Positions 11,252-22,397 of a stretch of 64,000 nt of DNA are shown piece by piece. The notes beneath the pieces were generated by a model, which saw nothing but the letters and a program-made list of their open reading frames with translations, searched no databases and had not been told where the DNA came from. A program made the translations under genes and the position numbers. This DNA is from Norana najaformis (taxonomy: Eukaryota > Annelida > Clitellata > Crassiclitellata > Hormogastridae): contig OZ029917.1 in assembly GCA_964023275.1 (NCBI GenBank), forward strand, positions 33,570,505 to 33,634,504, given 5' to 3'. Every line of letters starts with the position of its first letter. Position 1 is the first letter of the stretch.

Positions 11252-11332
<81 letters not shown>

Positions 11333-11348
11333 CTCTCTCTCTCTCTCT
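11252..11348. repeat. (TA)n followed by (CT)n microsatellite
   Basis: Perfect TA repeats to 11328, then CT repeats to 11348. The left flank of the mariner-like element also ends in TATATATATA, so the element landed in this repeat. Confidence 0.97.
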
Positions 11349-13045
11349 GAAAAAATAACATTTTTGTTCATCTGCTGTATGTTTTAATTCTAACAACTTT
11401 GGTGTACGTACATGTCAAGCCTCGAGTACGAGTACAAGTATGAGTGCTTTGGTTTCAAGTACTAGTACAGGTATAAGTACTTTGTTATCAATTATAAATA
11501 CCAGTACTTAAAAGTGCACTCGATTTGCACTAGAGTACAGGTTGTTCCAAGTAAAACATCTCTGCTGGTAAACCAACCTGACTAAACGACTCCTCTAGCG
11601 TTGTTAAAAGATCTGAGATCTGCTATGGTTTTCAAGGCCATAGAAGAAGATTACAAAAGCCTACTATGCAACAGTTAATGCTCCAGTTTAGATACACATA
11701 CAATGCGAACTAATCAATGGGCGGATGAGTAGATAGATCAGTTGGTACTCTCTTAAATGTTCAACGTATAGGACAGTCGGTAGACTCTAGAATCCAGATA
11801 ATCAACAGAACCACTCATGTTATAGGCCTACACACGTTTATGTGATATCAATATAAGTATAGGCCATATATAAATATATAAGCACATGTTATAGGCCTAT
11901 CAGTATTATTATATATGGATCTTGTAATGGATATTATAAATCAATGCAAGTGCAATATTAGCGGTCTAGTATTTCTGAGAAAAAGAAGCACCCTTGTGCT
12001 TGTTAAAGATTGTAGAAGGGCTATATCGATGCTGCATTGCAACTGATGTAAAATTTAGTAAGTTGTTTAGAACAGGCTAGTAAATCCAAAAGTTTAAATA
12101 ATGTTCAGATTCAGGCTTTGAGTTGTGAAGCGTGGATGTGGGGTGGAAAAGTAAGACGTGAAATTACAGTATGCTGATAGGCGCCAAGTTCCAGTTGGTG
12201 AACGATGTGAAGCACCCATCGTTTACAGTCTTGGGTAGCGATGTATTCAGCTGGGTCCGGGGCATTTTTTGTAGTCGCGAACGATTTAAGCCTTATCCCT
12301 TATGCACTTCTATTACATAACTATTTGACTTTCAAAGTTATTTGTAAGTAAACGACTGAGGGGGCGCCGTAGACGTTCGCTTTCGACTTAGTCATTAAGC
12401 CATCCATGTGATCCGGAACGGAGCCTCGACCGACAATGGTTTTATGTCAAAATTATATTTCTGAAAAAATTCAGTTGAAAATTAATTTTCAATTAATAAA
12501 TTTGGCTCTAAAAGATCAACTTAGGAGTTGAACGACTGTGGGTTTATCAGAGGAGTTCAGATTGATTGCAACCATGAATTTTAATATCTAGACTGGGATG
12601 GTTGAATTTTGACAGCTGTTAGACATCTAGACATTTTATATGGCCCCTTTTAAGTACCTCACAAAAGCGCTGACTACGTTGATGTTAACTAACTACGCTG
12701 CCGAAATAATGCTAAATTTCATTGAGAACAGAAGTTCCTGGCTCGCGAATTTATTTGTGTTGCGCTGAGTTTGTGAAGGTTACAATAGGAACTTGGAATG
12801 TTAATTGCAGTCTATCTACAGTAGGTAAGATGACCGTGTTTTGCGAGCGTTTCACCAGCTCTCCACTATTGTATCTAAGCATGTAGTTGAAAATTTATAT
12901 ACCGCAGTCAAAGAACTTATTGGAGGCGCTCCCTGCCTAACCCAAGAACAACAAAATCATGTGTAAGCAAATGTATCCAAATAGTCAGAAAAGTCACCAA
13001 ACAATACAGATGACTAGTTACCTGTATAGCCATTAATAATTTATC
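11349..13045. other. Intergenic DNA
   Basis: The part at 11405-11535 is rich in AGTAC/GAGTAC words (imperfect short repeats). The rest is AT-rich with TAGGCC words. No gene recognised. Confidence 0.4.
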
Positions 13046-13190
13046 TTTTACATGGGTGGGTAGGTAGTTTATGTTTAACGACGCTCTTTCGTAACGAAGA
13101 TCATTAGCGTCGTCCTCCTTCATTTAGGCTTCGGACTGGCAATGCCAGAGGGTGGCATCGGCGGAGTTTTTGCATGTATCATTTCAATTC
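13046..13190 (-). mobile_element. SINE 3' domain, family S3 (copy 1)
   Basis: On the minus strand this reads AACTCCGCC, TGCCAGTCCGAAGCCTAAAT, AAGGAGGACGACGCTAAT, and ends AGCGTCGTTAAACATAAACTA. The same blocks in the same order occur at 14085-14180 on the plus strand. Two dispersed copies with a common ending GTCGTTAAAC support a SINE body. I did not find the tRNA head. Confidence 0.65.
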
Positions 13191-13324
13191 TCGACCTAGA
13201 TGTCCGTTCGCAATTATTCTTAAACTTCAGTGTTTTGTACATTAATATTTGCTGTTATTCTACTGTAAAATGAGTTGGCGATCTAACATATTTTTTTTAA
13301 CTTCTGTAGCGCCGCAATCGTAAC

Positions 13325-13600
13325 ACCCAAGGCTTCAATACTGGCCTAATTAGCTACATCGGTGAATGCGTACGCCAGGGAAGCCTCTACGTGAGGATCC
13401 CCGGTTCGCGTCCCGATCGAGGCTTATTTCAGAGATTTAAAACTCGGGCTAGTACGGTCTGTGGACGGGACTTTAAATGGCCTGGCGCCCTTTCACACGG
13501 GTGGCGGTGGTAAAGGATCTCACCCGATAAATTCATTGCAAAATGAGCAGGGTCGAGGCCATAGAGTCGCTTTTATAAACCTATGCATTTACATTATATA
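13325..13600 (+). mobile_element. tRNA-derived SINE, family S2 (copy 2, with head)
   Basis: A tRNA-like head has box A-like TAGCTACATCGGTGAATGCG and box B GGTTCGCGTCCC. A body follows with TAAAGGATCTCACCCGATAA, ATGAGCAGGGTCGAGGCC, and a GCATTTACATT tail. The body matches 5150-5285. This is the better copy of the two. Confidence 0.75.
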
Positions 13601-14010
13601 TTTTCAATCAACTGTCGCTACTTATTAAGCCCCATTTTCTAATCACAATCTGTATTTGTTCGTTGGAGGTGCTACTGTATTAGCATGACCTATGTCCTCT
13701 CTCAGAGGTAAGACGGGTTTGCTTTGAGATAGCCAAGGAAATTTTTTATTACAGATTTTAACACTGCATTGTAGGCAGCTTCTGTCACAAGAAGATTTGT
13801 CACAAAGCGAGCGCTTTCATACTCTGTTAAATGCATACAACTAACATTTATATGCATTTCACAATTCGCAGATGACATGCTGACTTGGCGTATAAAAATA
13901 TGCCGAATATTATTTGAAATTTTTATAAGCAAGGTCATGACGTCATCTTTACTGCTTGCTCACTGAACCCTATATCAGACGTCTGCTCTCTCTAGGTATA
14001 AAGGTAAGGT
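13601..14010. other. Unassigned intergenic DNA
   Basis: No gene or repeat recognised apart from the TAAGGTAAGG words at the end. Confidence 0.35.
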
Positions 14011-14014
14011 AAGG

Positions 14015-14060
14015 TCGACGGCCCTGGCAGCCACAAGATGTCGGACAACAATAGAATTAC
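14015..14060 (+). mobile_element. SINE tail fragment, family S4 (copy 1)
   Basis: GTCGACGGCCCTGGCAGCCA, then CAAGATGTCG and GACAACAA, matches GTCAACGGCCTTAGTTGCCA, then TAAGATGTCG ... GACAACAA at 39705-39775. Confidence 0.45.
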
Positions 14061-14084
14061 TACAGTAACTACAGGTTCACTGAA

Positions 14085-14180
14085 ACTCTGCCACTGTCGT
14101 TTTCTGGTGGTGCCAGGCCCAAGGCTGGATTAAGGAGGATGGCGACACTAATCATCATTGATATGCACAGTGTCGTTAAA
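14085..14180 (+). mobile_element. SINE 3' domain, family S3 (copy 2)
   Basis: It shares with 13046-13190 (other strand) the blocks AAACTCTGCC, TGCCAGGCCCAAGGCTGGAT, AAGGAGGATGGCGACACTAA and the end AGTGTCGTTAAACAGAAACTA. Confidence 0.65.
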
Positions 14181-14199
14181 CAGAAACTAAACATATACA

Positions 14200-14895
14200 G
14201 GTTCGCTGCAGGCTCATTTGTCCAGTAGCGCCACTCCTCACGATGTTGTGCCTACTGCTTCAGCTTGCAGTATCCGTTCATCAACTAGTCCAACAACATA
14301 TGTCTAGAGCTTCCTCTTGTTTCCTTGCCTTCATTCTTCCTTCGATGTACCTTCGATGATAATTAACAGGAGGGAACACAGGCGTCGATACGTAGTAAAC
14401 ATTGTAGGGGCTGGGACCTATAATGGGGATCTGGGTGCAAAGCCCCTATCGGGTTCCAGAGGCAAAGCCCTTGCTATGGGGGTCAAGAATAGGCCTAATG
14501 GAGGAAGAATGAGAACTTTATCAGCCCACAGCTGCCTTTTACTGATTTTACAGCAAAAATATTGCTGGGGTCCAACCAATGGCCGAGCCCTCAAGCTCAA
14601 AATATTGCCGGGGCCCGGGCCCCGGAGGCATCCATATGATCGACGCCTCTGGGAGGGAATCCCCTCTCAGTATACTGTACGTGACCAATCCGTTTCCTCC
14701 ATCGCATACTAATCGGAGCCATCAGAGCTCTTTCCTTCTTCCACAATTTGCATCAGTTCTTTGTTTCATGTTCTGTCGACTACTTTCTCCACCCTTCGCC
14801 ATGTCGACACCTCGAAAACCTCCATTCTTCTTTGTACTCTTTCTGAGGGCCCATATTTTCTTACTCAGACAGAACCACACTTCAAAAAAGGGTGG
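14200..14895 (-). pseudogene. RTE-type LINE 3' end (old copy), split by a hAT MITE
   Basis: Two blocks, 14200-14376 and 14660-14895, align with the C-terminal RTE coding end seen at 24310-24700. Shared landmarks, read on the plus strand, are GCAGGCTCAT, AGTATCC, CAACATATGTCTAG, CTTCCTCTTGTTT, then GACCAATCCGTTTCCTCC and CTCCACCCTTCGCCATGTCG. It is much more diverged than the two RTE copies at 24-33 kb, so it is older. It carries no open frame. The MITE at 14377-14651 interrupts it. Confidence 0.75.
14377..14651 (-). mobile_element. hAT-type MITE with perfect 8-bp target site duplication
   Basis: The ends are inverted copies: CACAGGCGTCGATACG at the left and the complement of CAGAGGCGTCGATCAT at the right. 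The flanks carry the identical octamer GGAGGGAA (14369-14376 and 14652-14659). The 8-bp duplication and CAGxGGCG-like ends are those of hAT elements. Its subterminal sequences (TAGGGGCTGGGACC..., GGGGCCCGGGCCCCGG) match both ends of the larger element at 56644-58371, so it is an internally deleted derivative of that family. It has no coding capacity. Confidence 0.93.
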
Positions 14896-15930
14896 TAACC
14901 ACTCGCTTTAATATAATGCGTCGTTGCATTAAACGTTGTATTTAAAGCAAGGAAATTTGTCTTTGGAAGTTTGAAACTTAAAAGCAGGTCTCCAGTTCCA
15001 CGCACATATTGACGTCGAATGAGAAATCGCTCGTGAAAATCGGTCTACGCGTATTACCTACCCGGGCCGAGAAGGTATAAACTGAAAATGAAGTACCGTA
15101 TGTATATTTTGGGTGTCGTTGGAAGCGCCACATGTAACTCATTTGCTCCCAAACTTTTACAGGGTGTAGGCCTTGTTGACCTAATCGCTCCTATCGAAGC
15201 TCAAAAGAATCAGTTCAGACTTTCGGAATTTATGGTGGGGTCAAAATACGCCATTTCCTATAAATAAGCAGTAGGCGCCCATTCGCTTAAGTATAGGAAA
15301 TGACCTAGTTTAACCCTGCTATAAGAAATGGCCGTTAACGATCAGAGATGAAGCGACAATCATGTTCTATATAAAAGGAGTCGTTAGGTAAACGATGTAT
15401 GCAATTATGCAGTATAGTTTCCTCTGAAACGCAGCTTGTCACATGCTATGTATTTATCGGCAATAATTAACGGTCATGTGTTTAACTCGTCTTGCAAAGA
15501 AGCACACCTCACATGGCCTACAGTCAGTTGATAAACACGGCATTTATTGCAACCAGTGTTGTGGCTCTTGGCAGCCCGGATAAAGGGCTCTTGGGACCAC
15601 TTAGGTTCCAGGTAAAAAGCAGTGGAAAGGCAGTGCTTAACTTCAAATATCTGGTCATCCAAGGTATTCAAATGGGTCCTATGAAGCCTGTTCCTACTTA
15701 ATCAGCCTCTGAGCGAGCCTCCTCTCTTTCAGATTATGGTCCGGGCCACCCGCATTTGCAGGCCCTGCGGGCCCCTAGATACGCTACTAGGTGAGAGTTT
15801 GGGACCGTTTTGAGCCTCAGGTGGGGCCTGCGGCCGCCAAGGCTTTTCCATGCACTAAACCCGCTAATATGAGCTTTCTGGAGGCCACTTTGATTAGGCC
15901 TACAATTCCCCAACAATAATTAACATTATA
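14896..15930. other. Unassigned intergenic DNA
   Basis: A GC-rich part at 15730-15850 resembles a decayed transposon end, but no termini could be matched. The rest shows nothing recognisable. Confidence 0.35.
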
Positions 15931-15933
15931 TGT

Positions 15934-16069
15934 AGGACATATGAGGCCCACATGACAACATTCCCATATGGCTTACACATGTCCTATTGTAAAGTGGACC
16001 CATATGATTCCGTTTGTAGGACGTATGCAACCCATATGGGAATATTATCATATGGGCCTCATACGTCCT
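15934..16069. repeat. Fold-back (inverted) repeat with 38-base arms
   Basis: The arm 15934-15971 (AGGACATATGAGGCCCACAT...) and its complement at 16032-16069 differ at 4 of 38 positions. The 60-base spacer contains another diverged unit, TAGGACGTATGCAACCCATA. It could form a hairpin or be a small MITE, but I see no target duplication. Confidence 0.8.
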
Positions 16070-16281
16070 GCTTTTGGGGTTTATGCGCTGAATAAACCAA
16101 TGATTCTTATTCACAAAATTCGCGGTAATTGTTATTATAGAGTTTATTTTGTGCCCTGCAATGAATCTACCGAATTTAGAGGATTGCAAAAATTGTATTG
16201 TTGTTCGATGGCTGCCCTTGATGTTGCGGGGGCCCCAAGACAGCTGTTTGACACTGTGCATGCGACACTGTCATGTGCATT

Positions 16282-16340
16282 GAAGTTAAGCGATGCTGAG
16301 CCCAATTAATGCTTGGATGGATGACCGTCCGCAGAATACC
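16282..16340 (+). ncRNA. 5S rRNA-derived fragment (pseudogene or SINE3 head)
   Basis: GAAGTTAAGC, then GAGCCCAATTAATGCTTGGA and TGGATGACCG through GAATACC, matches the middle and 3' part of eukaryotic 5S rRNA, including the A and C boxes of the internal pol III promoter. The first ~40 bases of 5S are not recognisable and several stem positions are changed, so it is not a working gene. It is either a 5S pseudogene or a 5S-derived SINE. Confidence 0.75.
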
Positions 16341-16759
16341 ACACCACCTGATGCTCACTCAGTCCACCATCCTTTTAGGATATAATATCCAGATGGTTAC
16401 TTTATCCATTACATGCATATATTTCACACTCATAATTCATTCACTCAATCATCGTTTCCAACGGTAACATCACAAGATACAGTACATAGGCCTACAAAAC
16501 TATTTCTTTGAATCAAAGGGCAGACCAAGGAAGAACCGAGGTCTCGCTTAACTGGGTAGCCTGTGAAAACAAAATCGTTTGGTTTCTCCATTGGACAGAT
16601 TGGGATTACACTGCTCCTGGCAGTGTTGAGTCTCAACCGTCAGTTTGTTGTATGATTGCATCCATCACTCAACATCATCATTTTCCAACTTTCTTCTCCT
16701 TTCAGTCTCTCCCTTCTTCTTTCGTCGTTGTTACCATCATCGTCACCACTGCACACCAC

Positions 16760-18560
16760 CACCAACGTGCCTTTTTGATAAATTACTTCGTCCTAGTTCT
16801 TCATCTCCCGTCTTAGACTAATTTCAGCCAACTCTTGCAGAGGTTCGCAGACTCATATTTTCTTCACTTAACAAAAGCTCTCTCCTAGACACCATTCCCA
16901 CGTCTTTTCTGAAAGAATGTTTTTATGTCCTGGATCCAACCAGTACATCAATTATCAATATCTCATTCACTTGAGGAATCCTTCCCATCTGCTTTTCTCA
17001 TGCCATAGTCCATCCTCTGCTAAAGAAACCTTCTCTAGACCCTGGGGCCTGTCTAACTACAGGCCTATCTCAACTTTAAATTGCGCATCAAAAGTTCTTG
17101 AACGAGTAGTTTTGAATCGTATGCAAGCTCACCCGTCTTCCAATCCACTAGTCTCTCCATTTCAGTCTGCATACCGCAAATTTCATTCAACAGAATCTGC
17201 CATGCTTGCTCTTCATTACGACATCATGTGTTACGCCTACGATTCCTCGCTCAGCCCATGGACACATGGCGGGTCAACAAATGTCTTACTTACTTACTTT
17301 ACTTCCATGGATAAGGGTAAGCTGACAGCACTTGTTCTTCTTGATTTGTCTACTGCCTTTGACCATTCTCTCCTTTTGCATCGCCTCCAACACTGGTTTG
17401 GGGTTTCTGGTCCCGTCCTACATTGGTTTGCTACTTATCTCAGCCCACGCACTTTTCCAGTATATTTAAATGGACATTAATCGTCTAGTGCTTTGTTGAC
17501 ATGTGGTGTTCCGCAGGGTTCTGTACTTGGTCCTCTTTCATTTACATTATGCACTATACCACTAGGTACAATGCTGGATAACCATTCAATAGGATATCAT
17601 TTCTTTGCGGATGATATCCAAATCTACATTTCATTTGACAGTTTGTCTTGTCACTCGTCTGTTCAGCTTCTGTTCAGCTGTTGTGTGATGCCTTTGAGGA
17701 GAAGCAGTCTTGGATGGTGGCTAATAAACTCCTCCTTAACCCATCAAAGACTGAATTTCTACTATAGGGCACTCCACATCAACTAAAGAAGTTTAACTGG
17801 CTTAAAGCTAGGGGTCTCACTTGTTGAGTCGGCTGATGCTACTCGTGACTTGGACGTTGTGTTTGATTCTACCATGTCTCTCACAAACTATGTAAATGGT
17901 ATTTGTAAGTCATCATACATGTATATTCGTGACATACGCAGAATTAGGCGCTATGTTCCTATGTCTTCTAGAATATCTTTGGCAAACGCATTGGTCTCCA
18001 GTCGCCTTGATTACTGTTACTCGCTTCTTGTTGGTATACAAAGTCAAACATGCAGAATCTCCAAAGAGTTCAGAACTCCTTGGCTAGAGCCATAACAAAT
18101 ACTTCAAAATATGAGCATATAATCCCTGTGCTCAAGTCTTTGCTCTGACTTCCTGTTCAGCAAAGGATTTGTTTCAAATTGGGACTTACAGTTAATAAAA
18201 CATTAAACTCTGGCCAACAACAATACTTAAAATCAGTCCTAATTTCCCAGACTTACCATTATTCTGCAAAGTCATCTGATTATCTTTCTGTGGTCATACC
18301 TTGGACTAGAACTGTTCTCCGTAAACGGGCTTTTTCAGTTGCTGGATCTAGATTTTGGAACTCTCTCTTGGTGTCTGTTCGTTCCGCTCAGTCGCTTCTG
18401 TCATTTCGTTCTCAACTTAAAACTTTCAAATTGCTTATCCACCATAGACTGTCTCTCTGTTACATGGACTTACCTTCTGAATATTGAACTGATTGCGGCT
18501 TAGCTTTGGTACGTAATCGGTTCATACCTTGTGCATTAGACACCGGCGCATTAGAAGTTA
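16760..18560 (+). pseudogene. L2-type LINE (family L2-A), 5'-truncated and frameshifted
   Basis: Several frames together give an ordered L2-clade reverse transcriptase: LDTIPTSFLKECF, LSNYRPIST (16.9-17.1 kb), FQSAYRKFHSTESAM, LVLLDLSTAFDHSLL (motif A), CGVPQGSVLGPL (motif B, 17.5 kb), FFADDIQIYIS (motif C, 17.6 kb, FADD instead of YADD), SSRLDYC, and the C-terminal AFSVAGSRFWNSL. The endonuclease domain is missing. Stops and at least five frame changes make it dead. The 3' UTR (CCTTGTGCATTAGACACCGG) ends near 18560 and is shared with the copy at 30122-30595. Confidence 0.88.
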
Positions 18561-18859
18561 CTAGTTATTATTTCTTCGGAGCGTTTCAGTTTTTACTATG
18601 TCCTACATACGTCTTGATCTTGGGCTCATTTTGAGGCTCATTGTAGTCCGATATTAAACAAATAAAGTTCACACTCCGTCGCCCGTGTTCTGGTTCATAT
18701 AATTATTAAATCGGTCTCGTCTCGTAACCTCCAATATGTCTGAACACGTCTGGAAAGGCCTTCAACACTGGGACCTGCTAAATCGGACGCCGGTAGATTT
18801 GCTGCGTTGGTGCTGTATATTTATAGTGCGAGATGCTTTTAAAATAACATAATCCAGTC
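18561..18859. other. Unassigned intergenic DNA
   Basis: No gene or repeat recognised. Confidence 0.35.
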
Positions 18860-19070
18860 TTTTGATCATCAATAGTTTGGTCGTCAGTCGTTTGGTTGTC
18901 AGGCTTTAGGTTGTCATTCTTTTACTTGTCAGTTGTTTGGTTGCCATTCGTTTGGTTGTCAGTCGTTTGGCCCTCAGAATTTTGGTTGTCATTATGATAC
19001 TTTTCACTTGTTTGGTTACTATTCGTTTAGCCATCAGTCATTTAGTTGTCAGTTGTTTGATTGTTAAATG
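18860..19070. repeat. 15-bp minisatellite, about 13-14 imperfect units
   Basis: Units of the form GTTTGGTTGTCAGTC repeat with a strict 15-base period and scattered substitutions. The ORF over this block has a 5-residue period and is an artefact. Confidence 0.9.
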
Positions 19071-19789
19071 TCATGGCGTTTGGACTCTTGCCGATTCTGC
19101 CAGGCTCGACTCTGGTATGCATATTAAATCGTTATGCTAACTATCCAAAACTATTCAGTTTGAGGCTGATCTGTATGAACCATATGAACAAACATTGAAA
19201 ATTTATCTGCTATTATTCATGTATGGATTAAAATTTGTCAAACAGGAAGTGACCAACTTCAAGAACAATTGGCCATTCTGTCCACTATTTGGCCATCCGT
19301 TCGTTGGTCAATCGTTTCAAGCAGAAGGTTATAAACTCAAGACAGTCATTTGGTTGAAATTAATTTATGCAAATAGAAAAGGATTCATGTAGGCATTAAT
19401 GAATTTATTTAAATTTATAATGGCTGCTTGAAATAAAGCTGTTAAGGGTTCATTTAAACTGAAGTCAAACTTTTATTTTATGCAAGACAACCAGCCACCG
19501 TGAATTTTAAAAAGAAGTAGTACTCGAGGCGATCAGATGGCTGTCACCTAAACACTCTGCTTTGAAACTCAAAGTATTCCAAATGTCGTTTTGATTTGTG
19601 TTTCCGGTTTTTTATTTCTGTTTGTTCGTTTGCTCTTCAGCCGATAGATCCGACAACCTCTCAGACATAGGTTAACGCTTTTCACAGAGCGACTTTTTAC
19701 AGTTTGGAAAAATAATTAAGCTATTTAAACTATTATATCTTTCATTAACCTTTGCACATGCCCCGTTGCACAAAATCAGCAATTTGCAT
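19071..19789. other. Unassigned intergenic DNA
   Basis: Near 19270-19325 there are more TTTGG.CATC / GTTCGTTGGTCAATCG words like those of the minisatellite. No gene recognised. Confidence 0.35.
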
Positions 19790-19960
19790 GTGACACGGTG
19801 GCCGATTGACTGAGCGCTGGTCTAGTAACGCGGAGTGCGTGGGTCCCATCATTCCACTGAGATAGCCACTGCGCTGGAACCTTGAGCATTCCTAAGGCAC
19901 AGTTGCTTAGCGCCATTGTTTTCCTATGTTTGGTAGTGCTGTGCTAATTTAAAAATTTAT
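19790..19960 (+). mobile_element. tRNA-derived SINE, family S5 (copy 1)
   Basis: It starts ACACGGTGGCCGATTGACTG, a tRNA 5' half with box A. A TAACGCGGAGTGCGTGGGTC box B region follows, then TTGAGCAT and CACAGTTGCTTAGCGCCATT. The copy at 59815-59995 has the same layout. Confidence 0.75.
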
Positions 19961-20544
19961 CAAATATAACAAGTAACGAATTATAAAACTGCTTGACCAC
20001 TGTTATTTCCCACAGACCCATATTTCACAACTGGTTTACATGTTTTCCAATGGAAAGTTTATGAATCTTTAGGGCGGTGCATGCTTTATAGATACTTCAT
20101 CGGATCATAAGCAATTCACTCACACAGTCAAGCCTAACCCAAGCAGCAATCAAAAACATACACCAGTGCTAATAAAGTGTTTTAGTCTGCTAGCAACATT
20201 AGCTCCGTAGTTGAGATTTATTCAATGCTTGCTAAGATTTATGGACTTTAGCAGAAGTAGTCTGATTTTTTGCAGAGGCGCAGAAGAATAAAAAACCTTT
20301 GACATCCTGGTCTGATTTTGCTGTTGACCAACATTGGTCTAGTTGGATGAAGCCTCACTAGCTTCTCACAAATCAAATCCTAAATGTAAGCAACTGGAGA
20401 CGAAAGACGTCAGCCATGACTCTTTCGAACTGTTTCCAATGGATTTTAAAATACATTCCAGCTGTGAGCGTCTATTAATTTATAGGCCTACATATTTTAT
20501 GCCCTGATATGAATCAGTTTGTCAGTTTTATAATCGTTATCATA
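19961..20544. other. Unassigned intergenic DNA
   Basis: No gene or repeat recognised. Confidence 0.35.
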
Positions 20545-20800
20545 AGTTCGAGATTTCTACTGCAGAGCCCAACGAAAGCTAAGTCGGGGAACCAGCTTAT
20601 CACAGGCACTCAGACAAAACTAAATCGATAGGCAGGAATAGTTCGGTTCCAGGTCAAGATCTAAGAGTCACGCAGGCCGACGGTCAGACAGCTACGGTGG
20701 ATTGTGTCTAAAATTGTAGTGGAAAGAGAGATAAGGGGAAGAGAAAGAACCAGGATAGGATTTGTGGAAGAGGAATGTTGAGTGAAAGACATATAATGGT
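20545..20800 (-). mobile_element. L2-B LINE 3' end (5'-truncated)
   Basis: The minus strand matches the L2-B ending: CTTTCACTCAACATTCCTCT, ATCCTGGTTCTTTCTCTTCC, GACCTGGAACCGAACTATTCC, TTTTGTCTGAGTGCCTGTGA, and the terminal GCTCTGCAGTAGAAATCTCG. No coding capacity remains. Confidence 0.8.
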
Positions 20801-22390
20801 CGACCGTCGAATGCGCAAGAATTTTGTTTATGCAAGAACGCAGAAAAACACTGAAAAACTTACAACCAAGCTATTCATGTAACTTTTTAAGGCTCCATTT
20901 ACTTCCTTCTAAGAACGTTGTAGCGACAATCAGTGGTAATCATTCCACAACTTTTTTTGCATATTGCTCTAATATCAGATCCGCACAAGTGGACAGTTTT
21001 TTTTTGCAATAGCTGCTTCATAAATTTCTCCAATACGATCCAACTGATGTGACTATATCATAGTCGTTATGCTTCTCTGAAATGTTTGCGAGAAAGTGTG
21101 AAGGTAGGCAGTCGATGGGCCAAAATGCACGTGAGTAGATATTGCAAACTATAAACAATATTGCAGAGAAGATAGAACTGGCGTCGTATAGCTTTGTCTT
21201 CTAATGATTTCATCATAGACGAGAACAGCCAATGTTTATAACCTATGCATTTCTCTAGAAAATAGAACTGATTCACCCATTTGTTCGTTCTTTCATTTTT
21301 CAAACAATTCATTCAGTCAGTCCGTTCATTCTTACATAAATAAGTAGGCGTTGTTCATTAATTAAATCATTCATTAGTTCTTTCGTTATTTTGCTTGTTC
21401 AGAGCCCTTACACTGTAAATAGAACGCTTCAGGAACTTACTCAGAAGCTCTTAATCAAAATAAAATAATTAAAACTCTGGGTAATTGGTTAACAATAAGA
21501 TAGGCTGCATAAGGACAAGTTTGCGTAAATGACATTTAGGTTTGCATGGAAAAAACCGATCCCAGAGGCGTCATAATTATGTTGAATATATGGTGAGAAT
21601 ATGACAATTTATTCCTATATAGGCTCTATATGTCCTAAATATGGGTTCATACTGTAGCTCATGTGTGAGAATATTGTCATATTCTCACCATATCTTTTAC
21701 ATAAGGCCTAAAACGTTGATATTGGGAGCTTCTAGTGTCACAATAGTTTACACGTATTGTTTCAAATTCGATTTCAATCCGTGCTGCGCTAACTGACGGT
21801 TTCCCATCCGTAGAGGAAATTGTAAGTGGAGAAGTGGAAAATATCGGAAAATATGCATTAGCTGAATATCAAACTGTTAAACCGATAAATAAGTCTGTTT
21901 GAAAACACAGCGCTAAATAACCACATCTAGTAAGAGATAGTATGCCCACGAAGCTCAGACGTCCTCAGAAATTCTCAAAGATCTGCGTGATCCTTAGGAG
22001 ATCTTCAGAAGTACTAGTAATCGTGGATTATAGAAGCAAGTAATAAACAGCGTATAAAAATCATATTCAGGCTATAAAATAAACTGTTGTTGTGAGATGA
22101 CAAAGTAAGTTAATGTAAATAAAGTAAGGTAAGATAAGGTAAGGTAAGATAAGCAAGGCAAAGTAAGTAAAGGTAAACTTCTTTTCCTTAAGTCGTTCTC
22201 AAACAGTCCTCACAGCTCTTCTGAGGTTGAAGGACCTTCAGAGGAAATAATTTTACCCAAATTAAGAATGCGTTACGTAGGTTAACAATCAATATTTGAC
22301 AATGCCTCAACACAATTCACGCACACCGGTATTTATCATCAAACAGTAGAATTTTGTACTGGTCAGCGAAAGCTCTTTTATTTTTATTTT
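20801..22390. other. Intergenic DNA with a small palindrome
   Basis: Apart from the inverted repeat at 21588-21693 and TAAGGTAAGG words at 22120-22180, I see no gene or known repeat. Confidence 0.4.
21588..21693. repeat. Perfect 21-base inverted repeat
   Basis: ATATGGTGAGAATATGACAA(T) at 21588-21608 is exactly complementary to 21673-21693, with a 64-base spacer. The arms and spacer share words (GGxxATATGTCCTAAATATG) with the fold-back at 15934-16069, so the two may be related small elements. Confidence 0.8.
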
Positions 22391-22397
22391 TTTTTGG

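Noticed and set aside
15720..15910. GC-rich block as a hAT MITE
   Set aside because: GGGCCC-rich sequence recalls the hAT subterminal regions, but no inverted ends or duplication are visible.
18937..19140. 67-codon hydrophobic ORF with a 5-residue period
   Set aside because: Shadow of the 15-bp minisatellite.
21561..21575. CAGAGGCGTC, resembling the hAT terminus
   Set aside because: No opposite end, subterminal match or 8-bp duplication was found.
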